NCBI GenBank assembly: GCA_029572955.1
Contig: JAKPQE010000039.1
Location: 1 to 62,220, forward strand
Source of the DNA: Pseudomonadota bacterium
GTDB lineage: Bacteria; Pseudomonadota; Alphaproteobacteria; Rhizobiales; JAKPQE01
Reading direction: 5' to 3'
DNA length: 62,220 nt
The first letter of the stretch is position 1. Each line of letters starts with the position of its first letter. The notes under the pieces are model-generated. The model was not told where the DNA came from, did not search any database, and worked only from the letters and a program-made list of their open reading frames with translations. The position numbers and the translations under genes were made by a program. This document shows, in pieces, positions 8,694-17,582 of this stretch.

Positions 8694-10043
8694 TTGCCGA
8701 TCTATCACTTCTACGAGTTGAACCACGCCCTGCTGTCGCCGTTCCGCGCCATGGCGGACCTGACCAAGCTGGCGTTCTCCAATCCGCTCAATCCGTTGAC
8801 GCACACCGCGCTCGGCCGTGGCCTGGCTGCAACCGCGGAAGTTTTCGAACGCACGACGCGGCGTTACGGCAAGCCGGAATGGGAAATCGATTCGGTCGAG
8901 ATCGACGGCCACACCGAGGAAGTGCGGGTGCAGACCGTCTGGTCGCGGCCGTTCTGCAACCTGTTGCATTTCGAGAAGGCCTCGCTCGACCATACCCGCC
9001 GCGACCCGAAGATCCTGATGGTCGCGCCGATGTCCGGCCACTACGCGACGCTGCTGCGCGGCACGGTCGAGGGCATGCTGCCGACCCACGACGTCTACAT
9101 CACCGACTGGGTCGATGCGCGCATCGTGCCGGCCGCCGAAGGCCGCTTCGATCTCGACGACTACATCGACTACATCATCGCCATGCTGCACGCCCTCGGC
9201 GGCGACACCCACATCATGGCCGTCTGCCAGCCCTCGGTGCCGGTGCTCGCGGCGGTCGCGGTCATGGAAGGCATGGGTGACCGCTATGCGCCGCTGTCGA
9301 TGACGCTGATGGGCGGACCGATCGACACCCGCGCCAATCCGACCGCGGTCAACGATCTGGCCAGCAAACGCGACATGTCCTGGTTCAAGGGCAACGTCAT
9401 CATGAAGGTGCCGCTGCCCCATGCCGGCTTCATGCGCGAGGTCTATCCGGGCTTCCTGCAGCTCTCCGGCTTCATGGGCATGAACCTCGACCGTCATATC
9501 TCGGCTCACCACGAGTTCTTCAATCATCTCATCGAGGGCGACGGCGACTCGGCCGAAAAGCACCGCGATTTCTACGACGAATACCTCGCGGTCATGGACC
9601 TGACCGCCGAGTTCTACCTGCAGACTGTGGAGACCGTGTTCAAGACCCACGCCCTGCCGAAGGGCGAGATGATGCATCGCGGCGCCCTCGTCGACACCAC
9701 GGCGGTCCGCAACGTGGCGCTGATGACCGTCGAGGGCGAGAAGGACGACATCACCGGCATCGGCCAGACCGAGGCGGCGCACCACATCTGCTCGAACATT
9801 CCCGACGACATGCGCGTCCACTACGTCCAGGAAGGCGTCGGTCACTACGGCGTCTTCAACGGCAGCCGGTTCCGCAAGGAAATCGTGCCGCGCGTCGCCG
9901 CCTTCATCGAGGCCGCCGAGATCCGCTCGGGGCTCGGCAGCCCTGCCGCCGGCAGCAACGGCAAGACGCGGGCCAAGCGTGCCGTCGCGGCCGTGACCAA
10001 GGCCGCCGCCGCGGTCAAGGGGCGCAAGACGTCCAAGGCCTGA
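8694..10043 (+). CDS. phaZ: Intracellular polyhydroxyalkanoate depolymerase, TTG start
   Basis: A 449-residue alpha/beta-hydrolase-like enzyme that degrades stored polyhydroxybutyrate granules. It has MPIYHFYELNHALLSPFRAM at the N-terminus, VAPMSGHYATLLRGT, and AVCQPSVPVL around Cys178, where the usual lipase-box Ser is a Cys as in the Ralstonia PhaZ1 group. A C-terminal Asp (GEKDDITG) and His (GVGHYGVFNG) complete the likely triad. The best start is TTG at 8694: GAAGGAG lies 9 nt upstream and the protein then begins where the family does. A longer frame from TTG 8601 would run through the apparent promoter. The alanine/lysine-rich tail (last 40 residues) may bind granules or DNA. Confidence 0.9.
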   Translation: MPIYHFYELNHALLSPFRAMADLTKLAFSNPLNPLTHTALGRGLAATAEVFERTTRRYGKPEWEIDSVEIDGHTEEVRVQTVWSRPFCNLLHFEKASLDHTRRDPKILMVAPMSGHYATLLRGTVEGMLPTHDVYITDWVDARIVPAAEGRFDLDDYIDYIIAMLHALGGDTHIMAVCQPSVPVLAAVAVMEGMGDRYAPLSMTLMGGPIDTRANPTAVNDLASKRDMSWFKGNVIMKVPLPHAGFMREVYPGFLQLSGFMGMNLDRHISAHHEFFNHLIEGDGDSAEKHRDFYDEYLAVMDLTAEFYLQTVETVFKTHALPKGEMMHRGALVDTTAVRNVALMTVEGEKDDITGIGQTEAAHHICSNIPDDMRVHYVQEGVGHYGVFNGSRFRKEIVPRVAAFIEAAEIRSGLGSPAAGSNGKTRAKRAVAAVTKAAAAVKGRKTSKA

Positions 10044-10079
10044 ACGGCCGCGGGCGGGCGACATCGCCGGATTTCGAGG

Positions 10080-10114
10080 ATCGGACGGGGCCGCGGGCTC
10101 CGTCCGATTTTTTC
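10080..10114 (+). terminator. Intrinsic terminator after phaZ
   Basis: ATCGGACGG (10080-10088) pairs with CCGTCCGAT (10100-10108) across a GC-rich loop, followed by a run of six T. Classic rho-independent form. Confidence 0.85.
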
Positions 10115-10218
10115 TTGAAATGCCCCGCGACGGCCCCCACGTGCTTATCCGTCACGAAAATGGGGAACCGCACTCGATGACCTATTGCAACGTTGAAGCT
10201 CGCAGAAGGGGACGACAC

Positions 10219-10644
10219 ATGTCGCATCAAGCCCTCTTTCGCCCGGCCTGGACGCCGCTGACGATCGCCCTGATGGTGATCGGCTTCGTCGTCTTCTGGC
10301 CTCTCGGCCTGGGTATGCTCGCCTACATCCTGTGGGGCGACCGCTTCGAGGACATGCTCGCCGATGTGCGTGGCAGCGTCCGTCGCGCCGGTGCCGGCAA
10401 TACCGGCAATCACGCCTTCGACGACTATCGTCAGCGCGAGATCGCCCGTCTGGAAGAAGAGCGCCGTCGGCTCGACGCCGAGCGCGAGGAATTCGCCGAG
10501 TTCGTTCGTCAGCTGCGGCGCGCCAAGGACCAGGAAGAGTTCGACCGCTACATGGCCGAGCGTCGTACCCAGTCCCGCAACGCCCCGAGCGAGGCGGACA
10601 AGTCCGGCCCGGTGGCCGGCGAGCCGGGGACGGCCGGAGCCTGA
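10219..10644 (+). CDS. DUF2852 domain protein
   Basis: A 141-residue protein starting MSHQALFRPAWTPLTIALMV. One long hydrophobic stretch (about residues 13-39, with VVFWPLGLGMLAYILWG) may make a re-entrant hairpin or a single helix. A charged helical part follows (RQREIARLEEERRRLDAERE) and predicts a coiled coil, then a conserved QEEFDRYMAERR. This matches DUF2852, a family of unknown function widespread in Rhizobiales. The start at 10219 follows AGAAGGGG; the upstream frame is not conserved. It is bracketed by terminators on both sides, so it is probably monocistronic. Confidence 0.85.
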   Translation: MSHQALFRPAWTPLTIALMVIGFVVFWPLGLGMLAYILWGDRFEDMLADVRGSVRRAGAGNTGNHAFDDYRQREIARLEEERRRLDAEREEFAEFVRQLRRAKDQEEFDRYMAERRTQSRNAPSEADKSGPVAGEPGTAGA

Positions 10645-10670
10645 CCCGACCATCCTTCGGCGAAGAGTTG

Positions 10671-10715
10671 AAGGCGAGAGCGGCGCGCTTGAAAGGCGCG
10701 CCGTTCGCCTTTTTG
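10671..10715 (+). terminator. Intrinsic terminator after the DUF2852 gene
   Basis: AAGGCGAGAGCGGCGCGC pairs, with a 2-nt bulge, with GCGCGCCGTTCGCCTT around a short TTGAAAG loop, and is followed by TTTTT. Confidence 0.85.
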
Positions 10716-10821
10716 GGGGAGGGCCGGGCCAGTCGGAGCGACAATTTCGGCCTTCGATCGCCCGCCGATCTGCGCTAGAACGATTCCCCGAAACGTTGAG
10801 AGAATCTGCAACCTCTACCTG

Positions 10822-11574
10822 ATGTTCCTGCCGCTTCGCCTCAAACCCGCGCCCGAGCCCGATCGCATCGCCCTCCTCGTCGCCGGAGCCGAGGTCGACG
10901 TGGTGATCCGGCGTCATGCCGGCGCGCGCCGCCTGAAGCTGGCGGTCGATGCCGCCCGCGGCCGCTTCGTGCTGACCATCCCGCCGCGCATGGCGCTGAA
11001 GACGGCGCTCGCCTTTCTCGAGACGCATCGCGACTGGATCGCGGCGCGGCGCGGCCATCTCGTCGAGGCCCGGCCTTTCGTCGACGGCGCCGAGGTGCCG
11101 CTGCGCGGCATCGCCCATCGCGTCGCGCACCGGCCGGAGCGCCGCGGCACGGTCTGGCTGGAAGCGGATGCCGGACAGCCCGTTCTCGGCGTCGCCGGCG
11201 AGGCGCCCCACCTCAATCGCCGTCTCACCGATTTCCTGAAGCGCGAGGCGCGCCGCGACCTGAAGGTGGCGGTGGCGGTCCATGCCGCCGCGCTCGCGGT
11301 CGAGCCGCGCCAGATCCGCCTCAAGGACACCCGCAGCCGCTGGGGCTCGTGTTCGGCCGAGGGCGTGCTCAATTTCTCCTGGCGGCTGATCCTCGCCCCG
11401 CCGCAGGTGCTCGACTATGTCGCCGCCCACGAGGTCGCCCATCTCGTCGAGATGAACCATTCGCGCCGCTTCTGGCGGCTGGTCGACGGGCTCGTGCCGC
11501 AATGGGAGAATTCGCGCGCCTGGCTGCGCCATCACGGCGAGGGCCTGCACGGCTACGGCGCCGACCGTGACTGA
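10822..11574 (+). CDS. YgjP/M48-like zinc metallopeptidase domain protein
   Basis: A 250-residue protein of the YgjP (DUF45) family. The C-terminal half contains RLKDTRSRWGSCSAEGVLNF and the zinc site HEVAHLVEMNHSRRFW, in which HExxH is read as HEVAH with a third His seven residues on. The N-terminal half is a beta-rich extension. Family members resemble SprT/WSS1 minigluzincins, and one was reported as a UTP pyrophosphatase, so the reaction here is unsettled. The gene converges on the PBP gene with 77 bp between them. Confidence 0.87.
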   Translation: MFLPLRLKPAPEPDRIALLVAGAEVDVVIRRHAGARRLKLAVDAARGRFVLTIPPRMALKTALAFLETHRDWIAARRGHLVEARPFVDGAEVPLRGIAHRVAHRPERRGTVWLEADAGQPVLGVAGEAPHLNRRLTDFLKREARRDLKVAVAVHAAALAVEPRQIRLKDTRSRWGSCSAEGVLNFSWRLILAPPQVLDYVAAHEVAHLVEMNHSRRFWRLVDGLVPQWENSRAWLRHHGEGLHGYGADRD

Positions 11575-11651
11575 TACCAAGGGCCTTGGATTGTGACCCG
11601 TCCGATGGAGCCGGATCGGCCCCTCGGCTGCGTTGCGTCGCTCGCCCGATA

Positions 11652-13943
11652 TCAGCCGCCGAACAGCTTCTTGAAGAAGCCGCCGTCGGTGTTCTTGGCC
11701 GGCGGGATCCAGTCGTCGTTGCGGCGCGGCTTGGCCGGCGGCGCGGCATGGCCGTCGCCGGATGCGCCGAAGCCGAAGCCGGAGAGCCAGCCGCCGCTGT
11801 CCGAGGCGGTCGCCACCGTGTCGTGGTAGTCGCCGCCCGGCAGCGCCGCGACCGGCACGCCCTCGTGTGCCGCCGTCATGAAGCGGCTCCACACGATCGC
11901 CGGCAGGCTGCCGCCGGTCGCCCGCTTGGTGGCGCTCGAATCGTCGTTGCCGAGCCAGACGGCGGTCGTCAGGTTGGCGGTGTAGCCGACGAACCAGGCG
12001 TCGCGGAAATCCTGGCTGGTGCCGGTCTTGCCAGCGGCCTGCCAGCCGGCGATCTCGGCCTTGCGGCCGGTGCCCGCCACCAGCGTCTCGGCCATCATGT
12101 CGTTCATCATGGCGACGTAGCGCTGCTCGATCACCCGGCCGAGGCCGGAGCCCGTGCCGTCGTAGAGGATCTTGCCCTTGGCGGTGCGTACCCGCTGGAT
12201 GACGTGCGGGACGATGCCCCAGCCGCCATTGGCGAACGGCACGTAGGCGGCGGTCAGCTCGAGCGGCGAGACTTCGGAGGTGCCGAGGGCGATCGACGGT
12301 GTTGCCTGCAGCGGCGACTCGATGCCGAGCCGGTGGGCCGTCGCCACCACGGTCTTCGGGCCGACCTCGTCGGCGAGCCGCGCCGCGACCGTGTTGAGCG
12401 AGCGGGAAAGCGCCCGCTTCAGCGTCACCGGCCCCTCGTATTTCTTCGAGTAGTTCTTCGGCTTCCAGCCGCGGATCGAGATCGGCTCGTCGACGCGGAC
12501 GGTGTCGGGCGTCAGCCCGGCCTCGAGCGCCGAGAGATAGACGAACGGCTTGAACGCCGAGCCCGGCTGGCGCCTGGCGGTCACCGCCCGGTTGAACTGG
12601 CTCGCCGAATAGGACCGGCCGCCGACGAGCGCGCGCACCGCGCCGGTGCCGTCGATGGCGACGAGCGCGCCCTGGCCGACGCCCTGCTTCTCGCCTTCCT
12701 CGGCGAGCGCCTTGGAAAGAATGTCGCCGGCCGTCTGTTCCAGCGTCATGTCGATGGTCGTCTCGACGACGATGTCGCCCTCGAGCGAGCCGACATAGTT
12801 CGGCAGCTGTTCCATCACCCAGTCGGCGACGTAGTTCTCCGCGCCCGAGGCGCTGCGCACCGCGGTCTCGGCCGGATGGTCGAGCGCCGCTCGCGAATCC
12901 TCGGGCGTGATGAAGCCCTCCTCGGCCATCGCGGCGAGCACGAGCTTGGCCCGGTCGCGGGCGAGGTCCGGATTGGCGAGCGGCGAATAGCGCGACGGCG
13001 CCTTGAGCAGCCCGGCGAGAACGGTCGCTTCCGAAAGCGTGACGGCCCGCGCCGACTTGCCGAAATAGCGCCGCGCCGCCGCGTCGACGCCATAGGCGCC
13101 GGCGCCGAGATAGACGCGGTTGAGATACATCTCGAGGATCGCGTCCTTGGAATATTTGGTCTCCAGCCAGAGCGCCAGGATCACCTCCTGGATCTTGCGC
13201 TTCATCGTGCGGTCCGGCTCGAGGAAGAGGTTCTTGGCGAGCTGCTGGGTCAGCGTCGAGCCGCCCTGCACGAGGCGCCCGGCAACGAGATTGGTGACCG
13301 TGGCGCGGGCGAGACCGATGACGTCGACGCCGAAATGCGAGCGGAAGCGCCGGTCCTCGATGGCGATCACCGCCTCCGGCAGATAGTAGGGCAGGTGCTC
13401 GATGCGCACCGCCTCGCCGCCGGTATCGCCGCGATTGGCGAGCAGCTCGCCGTTGTTGGCGAGGATCTTCACGTTCGGCGGCCGGTCCGGCACTTTCCAT
13501 TCCGAGGTCGGCGGCAGATGCGCGGCGTAATAGGCAACGACGCCGGTGATCGCGATCATCGCCCAGACGGCGGCAACCGAGCCCCAGTAGACGAGCCGGC
13601 GAAGCCAGCGGGAGAAGCCGCCGCCCCCGCCATTGCCGCTACCGCCGTCGCCATTCGCGGTTTTGCCGTTGCCGCGCCGGCCGGCCTTTGTCCCGCGGGT
13701 CTTGCCGGATTTGGCTGGTTTGGCGGCCCTGGTCCCGGGCGCGTCCTTGCCGGCCTGCCGGGTCCGTCCGCGCTTGGCCCTGCCGGCGCCGGGCAGCGGG
13801 CCCGCCGCGCGGTCCGCGGGGTCGAGTCTGAGATCCATCTCGCCCATGTCGCTGTCGCGGGCCCCGTCCGTTCGCCGGCCCGCATCGCCCAAAAGGCGGG
13901 CGCGGCCCGACATGCGTCCATCGTCGGCGGCTCGCGCCGCCAC
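11652..13943 (-). CDS. Class A penicillin-binding protein (PBP1A type)
   Basis: A 763-residue bifunctional peptidoglycan synthase. A basic, glycine-rich cytoplasmic tail of about 115 residues precedes one membrane helix (about 118-140). The GT51 transglycosylase follows, with catalytic Glu196 in AVIAIEDRRFRSHFGVD and QGGSTLTQQLAKNLFL. The transpeptidase has SxxK at S462-AFK, SxN at S515-LN and KTGT at K639. The C-terminus is glycine-rich and ends GGFFKKLFGG. An alternative start lies at the 11th codon. It lies downstream of irr on the same strand, but a strong hairpin separates them. Confidence 0.95.
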   Translation of the reverse strand: MAARAADDGRMSGRARLLGDAGRRTDGARDSDMGEMDLRLDPADRAAGPLPGAGRAKRGRTRQAGKDAPGTRAAKPAKSGKTRGTKAGRRGNGKTANGDGGSGNGGGGGFSRWLRRLVYWGSVAAVWAMIAITGVVAYYAAHLPPTSEWKVPDRPPNVKILANNGELLANRGDTGGEAVRIEHLPYYLPEAVIAIEDRRFRSHFGVDVIGLARATVTNLVAGRLVQGGSTLTQQLAKNLFLEPDRTMKRKIQEVILALWLETKYSKDAILEMYLNRVYLGAGAYGVDAAARRYFGKSARAVTLSEATVLAGLLKAPSRYSPLANPDLARDRAKLVLAAMAEEGFITPEDSRAALDHPAETAVRSASGAENYVADWVMEQLPNYVGSLEGDIVVETTIDMTLEQTAGDILSKALAEEGEKQGVGQGALVAIDGTGAVRALVGGRSYSASQFNRAVTARRQPGSAFKPFVYLSALEAGLTPDTVRVDEPISIRGWKPKNYSKKYEGPVTLKRALSRSLNTVAARLADEVGPKTVVATAHRLGIESPLQATPSIALGTSEVSPLELTAAYVPFANGGWGIVPHVIQRVRTAKGKILYDGTGSGLGRVIEQRYVAMMNDMMAETLVAGTGRKAEIAGWQAAGKTGTSQDFRDAWFVGYTANLTTAVWLGNDDSSATKRATGGSLPAIVWSRFMTAAHEGVPVAALPGGDYHDTVATASDSGGWLSGFGFGASGDGHAAPPAKPRRNDDWIPPAKNTDGGFFKKLFGG

Positions 13944-13994
13944 ACTCTCGGTGGACGCTAAATGCGGCGATTTAAGGGGTGGTTAAGGATGCGT

Positions 13995-14021
13995 CGTCCG
14001 GCGGCGCGCCGCCGCCGGACG
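13995..14021 (-). terminator. Strong hairpin between irr and the PBP gene
   Basis: CGTCCGGCGGCG (13995-14006) pairs perfectly over 12 bp with CGCCGCCGGACG (14010-14021), loop of 3 nt. The T-run on the minus strand is weak (CATCCTTAACC), so it may attenuate rather than fully terminate irr transcription. Confidence 0.6.
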
Positions 14022-14047
14022 AGCGAATGACCGGAGCGTCCCGGGCC

Positions 14048-14503
14048 TCAGTGGCTGGCCCGGCGCACGCGGACGATGACGTCGACCCGCGTCACTTCCA
14101 TCCCTTCCGGGGCGATCGGCAGAACATCGAGCGCCGGCACCGTGCCGGGCACGTCGATGATGTCGCCGGTGTCCTCGACGAAGAAGTGATGGTGGTTCGA
14201 GGTGTTGGTGTCGAAATAGGTCTTCGAGCCGTCGACGATCACTTCCCTGAGGAAGCCCGCCGCCGTGAACTGATGCAGCGTGTTGTAGATGGTCGCGAGC
14301 GACACCGCGACCGGCTCACGCATCGCTTCCTCGTGCAGCTCCTCGGCCGTCAGATGTCGATCCCCGGAACCGAACAGCAATTCGGCGAGGGCGATCCGCT
14401 GCCGAGTCGGACGAAGGCCGGCCTTGCGCAACATCGTGGAGACGGATGCCGTCTCCTCGAACGCTTCGGTGGCTTCCATCCCGCTCATAACCTTCTGATC
14501 CAT
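14048..14503 (-). CDS. irr: Iron response regulator Irr (Fur family)
   Basis: A 151-residue Fur-superfamily regulator. It has the Irr-type winged helix (MLRKAGLRPTRQRIALAELL, EELHEEA, LATIYNTLHQFTAAGFLRE) and the characteristic SNHHHFFVEDTGDIIDVP, whose histidines correspond to the heme/metal region of Irr. The N-terminal GCPWH heme motif of Bradyrhizobium Irr is absent, as in Rhizobium-type Irr. Irr represses heme and iron-consuming genes when iron or heme is low. Start chosen at 14503 after GGAAGAGG. It diverges from fabA, the usual arrangement in Rhizobiales. Confidence 0.93.
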   Translation of the reverse strand: MDQKVMSGMEATEAFEETASVSTMLRKAGLRPTRQRIALAELLFGSGDRHLTAEELHEEAMREPVAVSLATIYNTLHQFTAAGFLREVIVDGSKTYFDTNTSNHHHFFVEDTGDIIDVPGTVPALDVLPIAPEGMEVTRVDVIVRVRRASH

Positions 14504-14807
14504 GACCTCTTCCGTGCGGCGATTGATTGGATTGCGACCAACTTGAGGGACAGGTCCGGCAAAGGCAATGTCCGAGGGTCGGCATGCGACAATCGGCATC
14601 GGTCGCGATTTCGCGCAATGCCGCCGCGGCGGGGCCGTTTGCGGGCGCCGATCCGGCCGTTCGCCCTTCGCCAAAGGATTGCTCCGGCGGGCTTTCGGGG
14701 CGTCGGTTCGTGTGTTAGGAAAGCTCGCATGTCCAGCTAACGGGGCGTCATGTGCGGCAGCGAGCCGCAACGGGTGCGCCCGCAGACGTGAAGGTTCGAC
14801 GAGACTG
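14504..14807. other. Divergent intergenic region irr/fabA
   Basis: About 300 bp without a convincing gene. It must hold the promoters for irr (leftward) and fabA (rightward). I see short AT-richer stretches (GATTGATTGGATTGCG near 14520 and GTGTGTTAGGAAAG near 14710) but no convincing -35/-10 pair or Irr/ICE operator. Confidence 0.5.
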
Positions 14808-15323
14808 ATGGAAGAGCGCAAGTCGAGTTACGAGTACGAGGACTTGTTGGCCTGCGGCCGGGGCGAACTGTTCGGCCCGGGCAATGCGCAGCTGCCGCTG
14901 CCGCCGATGCTGATGTTCGACCGGATCACCGCCATTTCCGAGGATGGCGGCGAGTTCGGCAAGGGCTTCGTGCGCGCCGAGTTCGACATCAAGCCCGACC
15001 TCTGGTTCTTCCCCTGTCACTTCAAGGGCAATCCGGTGATGCCGGGCTGCCTCGGCCTCGACGCTCTCTGGCAGCTCACCGGCTTCTTCCTCGGCTGGCT
15101 CGGCCTGCAGGGGCGCGGCATGGCGCTGTCGACCGGCGAGGTGAAGTTCCGTGGCATGGTGACGCCGTCGGTCCAGCTCGTCGAATACGGTGTCGACTTC
15201 AAGCGCGTCATGAAGGGCAAGCTCGTTCTCGGCATCGCCGACGGCTGGCTGAAAGCCGACGGCGAGACCATCTATTGGGCGACCGACCTGCGCGTCGGCC
15301 TCGCCCAGCAGGGCGCCGCCTGA
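14808..15323 (+). CDS. fabA: 3-hydroxydecanoyl-ACP dehydratase/isomerase
   Basis: A 171-residue hotdog-fold enzyme that dehydrates 3-hydroxydecanoyl-ACP and isomerises trans-2 to cis-3-decenoyl-ACP, the branch point to unsaturated fatty acids. The catalytic pair is visible as His71 ([20 protein letters not shown]) and Asp85 in the same block. Length is standard. The first gene of fabA-fabB-fabI; it acts with FabB, which elongates the cis product. The start at 14808 gives the conserved N-terminus; longer in-frame starts upstream run into the irr promoter region. Confidence 0.97.
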   Translation: MEERKSSYEYEDLLACGRGELFGPGNAQLPLPPMLMFDRITAISEDGGEFGKGFVRAEFDIKPDLWFFPCHFKGNPVMPGCLGLDALWQLTGFFLGWLGLQGRGMALSTGEVKFRGMVTPSVQLVEYGVDFKRVMKGKLVLGIADGWLKADGETIYWATDLRVGLAQQGAA

Positions 15324-15409
15324 GCCGGACGGCAACAGCCGCCGGCCCAATCTGCCAACAACATCGCCGGGAACGGGTCCGGCGACTTCAGTCTAGCGGA
15401 GCGCAAGAG

Positions 15410-16627
15410 ATGAGACGGGTGGTCGTCACCGGGATGGGCATCGTTTCCTCGATCGGAAACAACACCCAGGAAGTGCTGGCGAGCCTGCGCGAGGCCAGGT
15501 CCGGCATCGTGCGCGCCGACCGCTATGCCGAGCTCGGCTTCCGCTGCCAGGTGCACGGCGCCCCGACCGTCGATCCGGACGAGGCCCTCGACCGGCGCAC
15601 GACCCGTTTCATGGGTGCCGGCGCGGCCTGGAACTACATCGCCATGGAACAGGCGATCCGCGACGCCGGCCTCGAGGAGAACGAGGTCTCCAACGAGCGC
15701 ACCGGCATCATCATGGGCTCGGGCGGCCCCTCGACGAAGGCGATCGTCGAGGCCGCCGACATCACCCGCGAGAAGGGGCCGAAGCGCGTCGGCCCGTTCG
15801 CGGTGCCGAAGGCCATGAGCTCGACCAATTCGGCGACGCTCGCCACGCCGTTCAAGATCCACGGCGTCAACTATTCGATCTCGGCCGCCTGCGCGACCAC
15901 CAACATCTGCATCGGCAACGCCGCCGAGCTGATCCAGTGGGGCAAGCAGGACATCGTCTTCGCCGGCGGCGGCGAGGAACTCGACTGGACCCTCTCGGTC
16001 CTGTTCGACGCGATGGGCGCCATGTCGTCGAAGTACAATGCGACGCCGGCGACCGCCTCGCGCGCCTACGACAAGAACCGCGACGGCTTCGTCATCGCCG
16101 GCGGTGCCGGCGTCCTCGTCCTCGAGGAACTCGAGCACGCCAGGGCGCGTGGCGCCAAGATCTATGCCGAGGTCGCCGGCTACGGCGCCACCTCGGACGG
16201 CTACGACATGGTCCAGCCCTCGGGCGAGGGCGCGGCGCGCTGCATGAAGCTGGCGCTGTCGACCGTCGGCTGCCCGGTGGACTACATCAATCCGCACGCC
16301 ACCTCGACGCCGATCGGCGACATCCGCGAGATCGAGGCGATCCGGGCCGTGTTCGGCGACAAGTGCCCGCCGATCTCGGCGACCAAGTCGCTCACCGGCC
16401 ACTCGCTCGGCGCCGCCGGCGTGCAGGAGGCGATCTACTCGCTGTTGATGATGAACAACGGCTTCATCTGCGAGTCGGCTCATATCGAGGAGCTCGATCC
16501 GGATTTTGCCGACATGCCGATCGTCCGCAAGCGCATCGACAATGCCGAGATCGGCTGCGCGCTTTCCAACGGCTTCGGCTTCGGCGGTACCAACGCGACG
16601 GTCGTCTTCAAGCATCTCGACGCCTGA
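15410..16627 (+). CDS. fabB: 3-oxoacyl-ACP synthase I
   Basis: A 405-residue condensing enzyme that elongates cis-3-decenoyl-ACP with malonyl-ACP. The thiolase-fold triad is seen: Cys161 ([16 protein letters not shown]), a His in [11 protein letters not shown] and a His in [13 protein letters not shown]. The start at 15410 ([14 protein letters not shown]) follows GGAGCGCAAGAG. It lies 86 bp after fabA and 39 bp before fabI on the same strand, so the three are probably one transcript. Confidence 0.97.
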   Translation: MRRVVVTGMGIVSSIGNNTQEVLASLREARSGIVRADRYAELGFRCQVHGAPTVDPDEALDRRTTRFMGAGAAWNYIAMEQAIRDAGLEENEVSNERTGIIMGSGGPSTKAIVEAADITREKGPKRVGPFAVPKAMSSTNSATLATPFKIHGVNYSISAACATTNICIGNAAELIQWGKQDIVFAGGGEELDWTLSVLFDAMGAMSSKYNATPATASRAYDKNRDGFVIAGGAGVLVLEELEHARARGAKIYAEVAGYGATSDGYDMVQPSGEGAARCMKLALSTVGCPVDYINPHATSTPIGDIREIEAIRAVFGDKCPPISATKSLTGHSLGAAGVQEAIYSLLMMNNGFICESAHIEELDPDFADMPIVRKRIDNAEIGCALSNGFGFGGTNATVVFKHLDA

Positions 16628-16666
16628 CCTTGAAGAACGCCTCGATAGTCATCGGAGAAGAATGAG

Positions 16667-17491
16667 ATGACCGGTCTCATGAGCGGCAAGCGCGGCCTCG
16701 TGATGGGTGTCGCCAACGATCATTCCATCGCCTGGGGCATCGCCAAGCGCCTCGCCGACGAGGGCGCCGAGCTCGCCTTCACCTATCAGGGCGACGCCTT
16801 CGGCCGCCGCGTCCGACCGCTCGCCGAGTCGGTCGGCTCGTCGCTGCTGATGCCCTGCGACGTCGAGGACATCGCGACGGTCGATGCGGTCTTTGCCGAG
16901 CTGAAGGAGAAGTGGGGCAGGCTCGACTTCCTCGTCCACGCCATCGCCTTTTCCGACAAGAACGAGCTGAAGGGCCGCTACGCCGATACCAGCCGCGACA
17001 ACTTCGTGCGCACCATGGTGATCTCGTGCTTCTCCTTCACCGAGGTCGCCCGCCGCGCCGCCGATCTGATGACCGACGGCGGCTCGATGATCACGCTGAC
17101 CTATGCCGGCTCGACCCGCGTCATGCCGAACTACAACGTGATGGGCGTCGCCAAGGCGGCGCTCGAATCCTCGGTGCGCTATCTCGCCATGGACTTCGGC
17201 GACAAGAACATCCGCGTCAACTCGCTGTCGGCGGGCCCGGTGCGCACCCTCGCCGGCGCCGGCGTCGCCGATGCCCGCTACATGTACAATTTCCAGGCCC
17301 GCAATGCGCCGCTGATGCGCACCGTGACCCTCGACGAGATCGGCGGCACGGCGCTCTACCTGCTCAGCGACCTGTCGACCGGCGTCACCGGCGACGTCCA
17401 CTTCGTCGATTCCGGCTACAACATCTTCGCCATGCCGCGCATCGAGGACCTGAAGCGCCAGGACAAGGGCAACGGCAACGGCGGCGACTGA
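16667..17491 (+). CDS. fabI: Enoyl-ACP reductase (NADH)
   Basis: A 274-residue short-chain dehydrogenase-type enoyl-ACP reductase, the last step of each elongation round and the triclosan target in other bacteria. It shows the FabI-type nucleotide motif GLVMGVANDHSIAWGIA, the catalytic Tyr156 and Lys163 spaced as Y-x6-K (MPNYNVMGVAK), and NSLSAGPVRTLAG. It ends with a glycine/asparagine-rich tail. Third gene after fabA-fabB. A strong symmetrical hairpin follows. Confidence 0.96.
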   Translation: MTGLMSGKRGLVMGVANDHSIAWGIAKRLADEGAELAFTYQGDAFGRRVRPLAESVGSSLLMPCDVEDIATVDAVFAELKEKWGRLDFLVHAIAFSDKNELKGRYADTSRDNFVRTMVISCFSFTEVARRAADLMTDGGSMITLTYAGSTRVMPNYNVMGVAKAALESSVRYLAMDFGDKNIRVNSLSAGPVRTLAGAGVADARYMYNFQARNAPLMRTVTLDEIGGTALYLLSDLSTGVTGDVHFVDSGYNIFAMPRIEDLKRQDKGNGNGGD

Positions 17492-17530
17492 CCGGACCGA
17501 TCCGGGTCGGGCGCAAGGTCCCGCAAACGA

Positions 17531-17559
17531 CGAAGGGCCCGGCATTGCCGGGCCCTTCG
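17531..17559. terminator. Bidirectional hairpin between fabI and the Usp gene
   Basis: CGAAGGGCCCGGC (17531-17543) pairs perfectly over 13 bp with GCCGGGCCCTTCG (17547-17559), loop ATT. It lies between convergent genes. No long T-run on either side, so this is inferred from the stem and position. Confidence 0.65.
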
Positions 17560-17582
17560 CATGTCCGGGGCGGTGCTTTCGC

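Noticed and set aside
10015-13500. Very long open frame antisense to the PBP gene and running through the metallopeptidase gene
   Set aside because: It is a by-product of high GC third positions; its peptide is arginine/alanine-rich low complexity and spans a gene boundary, while the listed genes have clear motifs.
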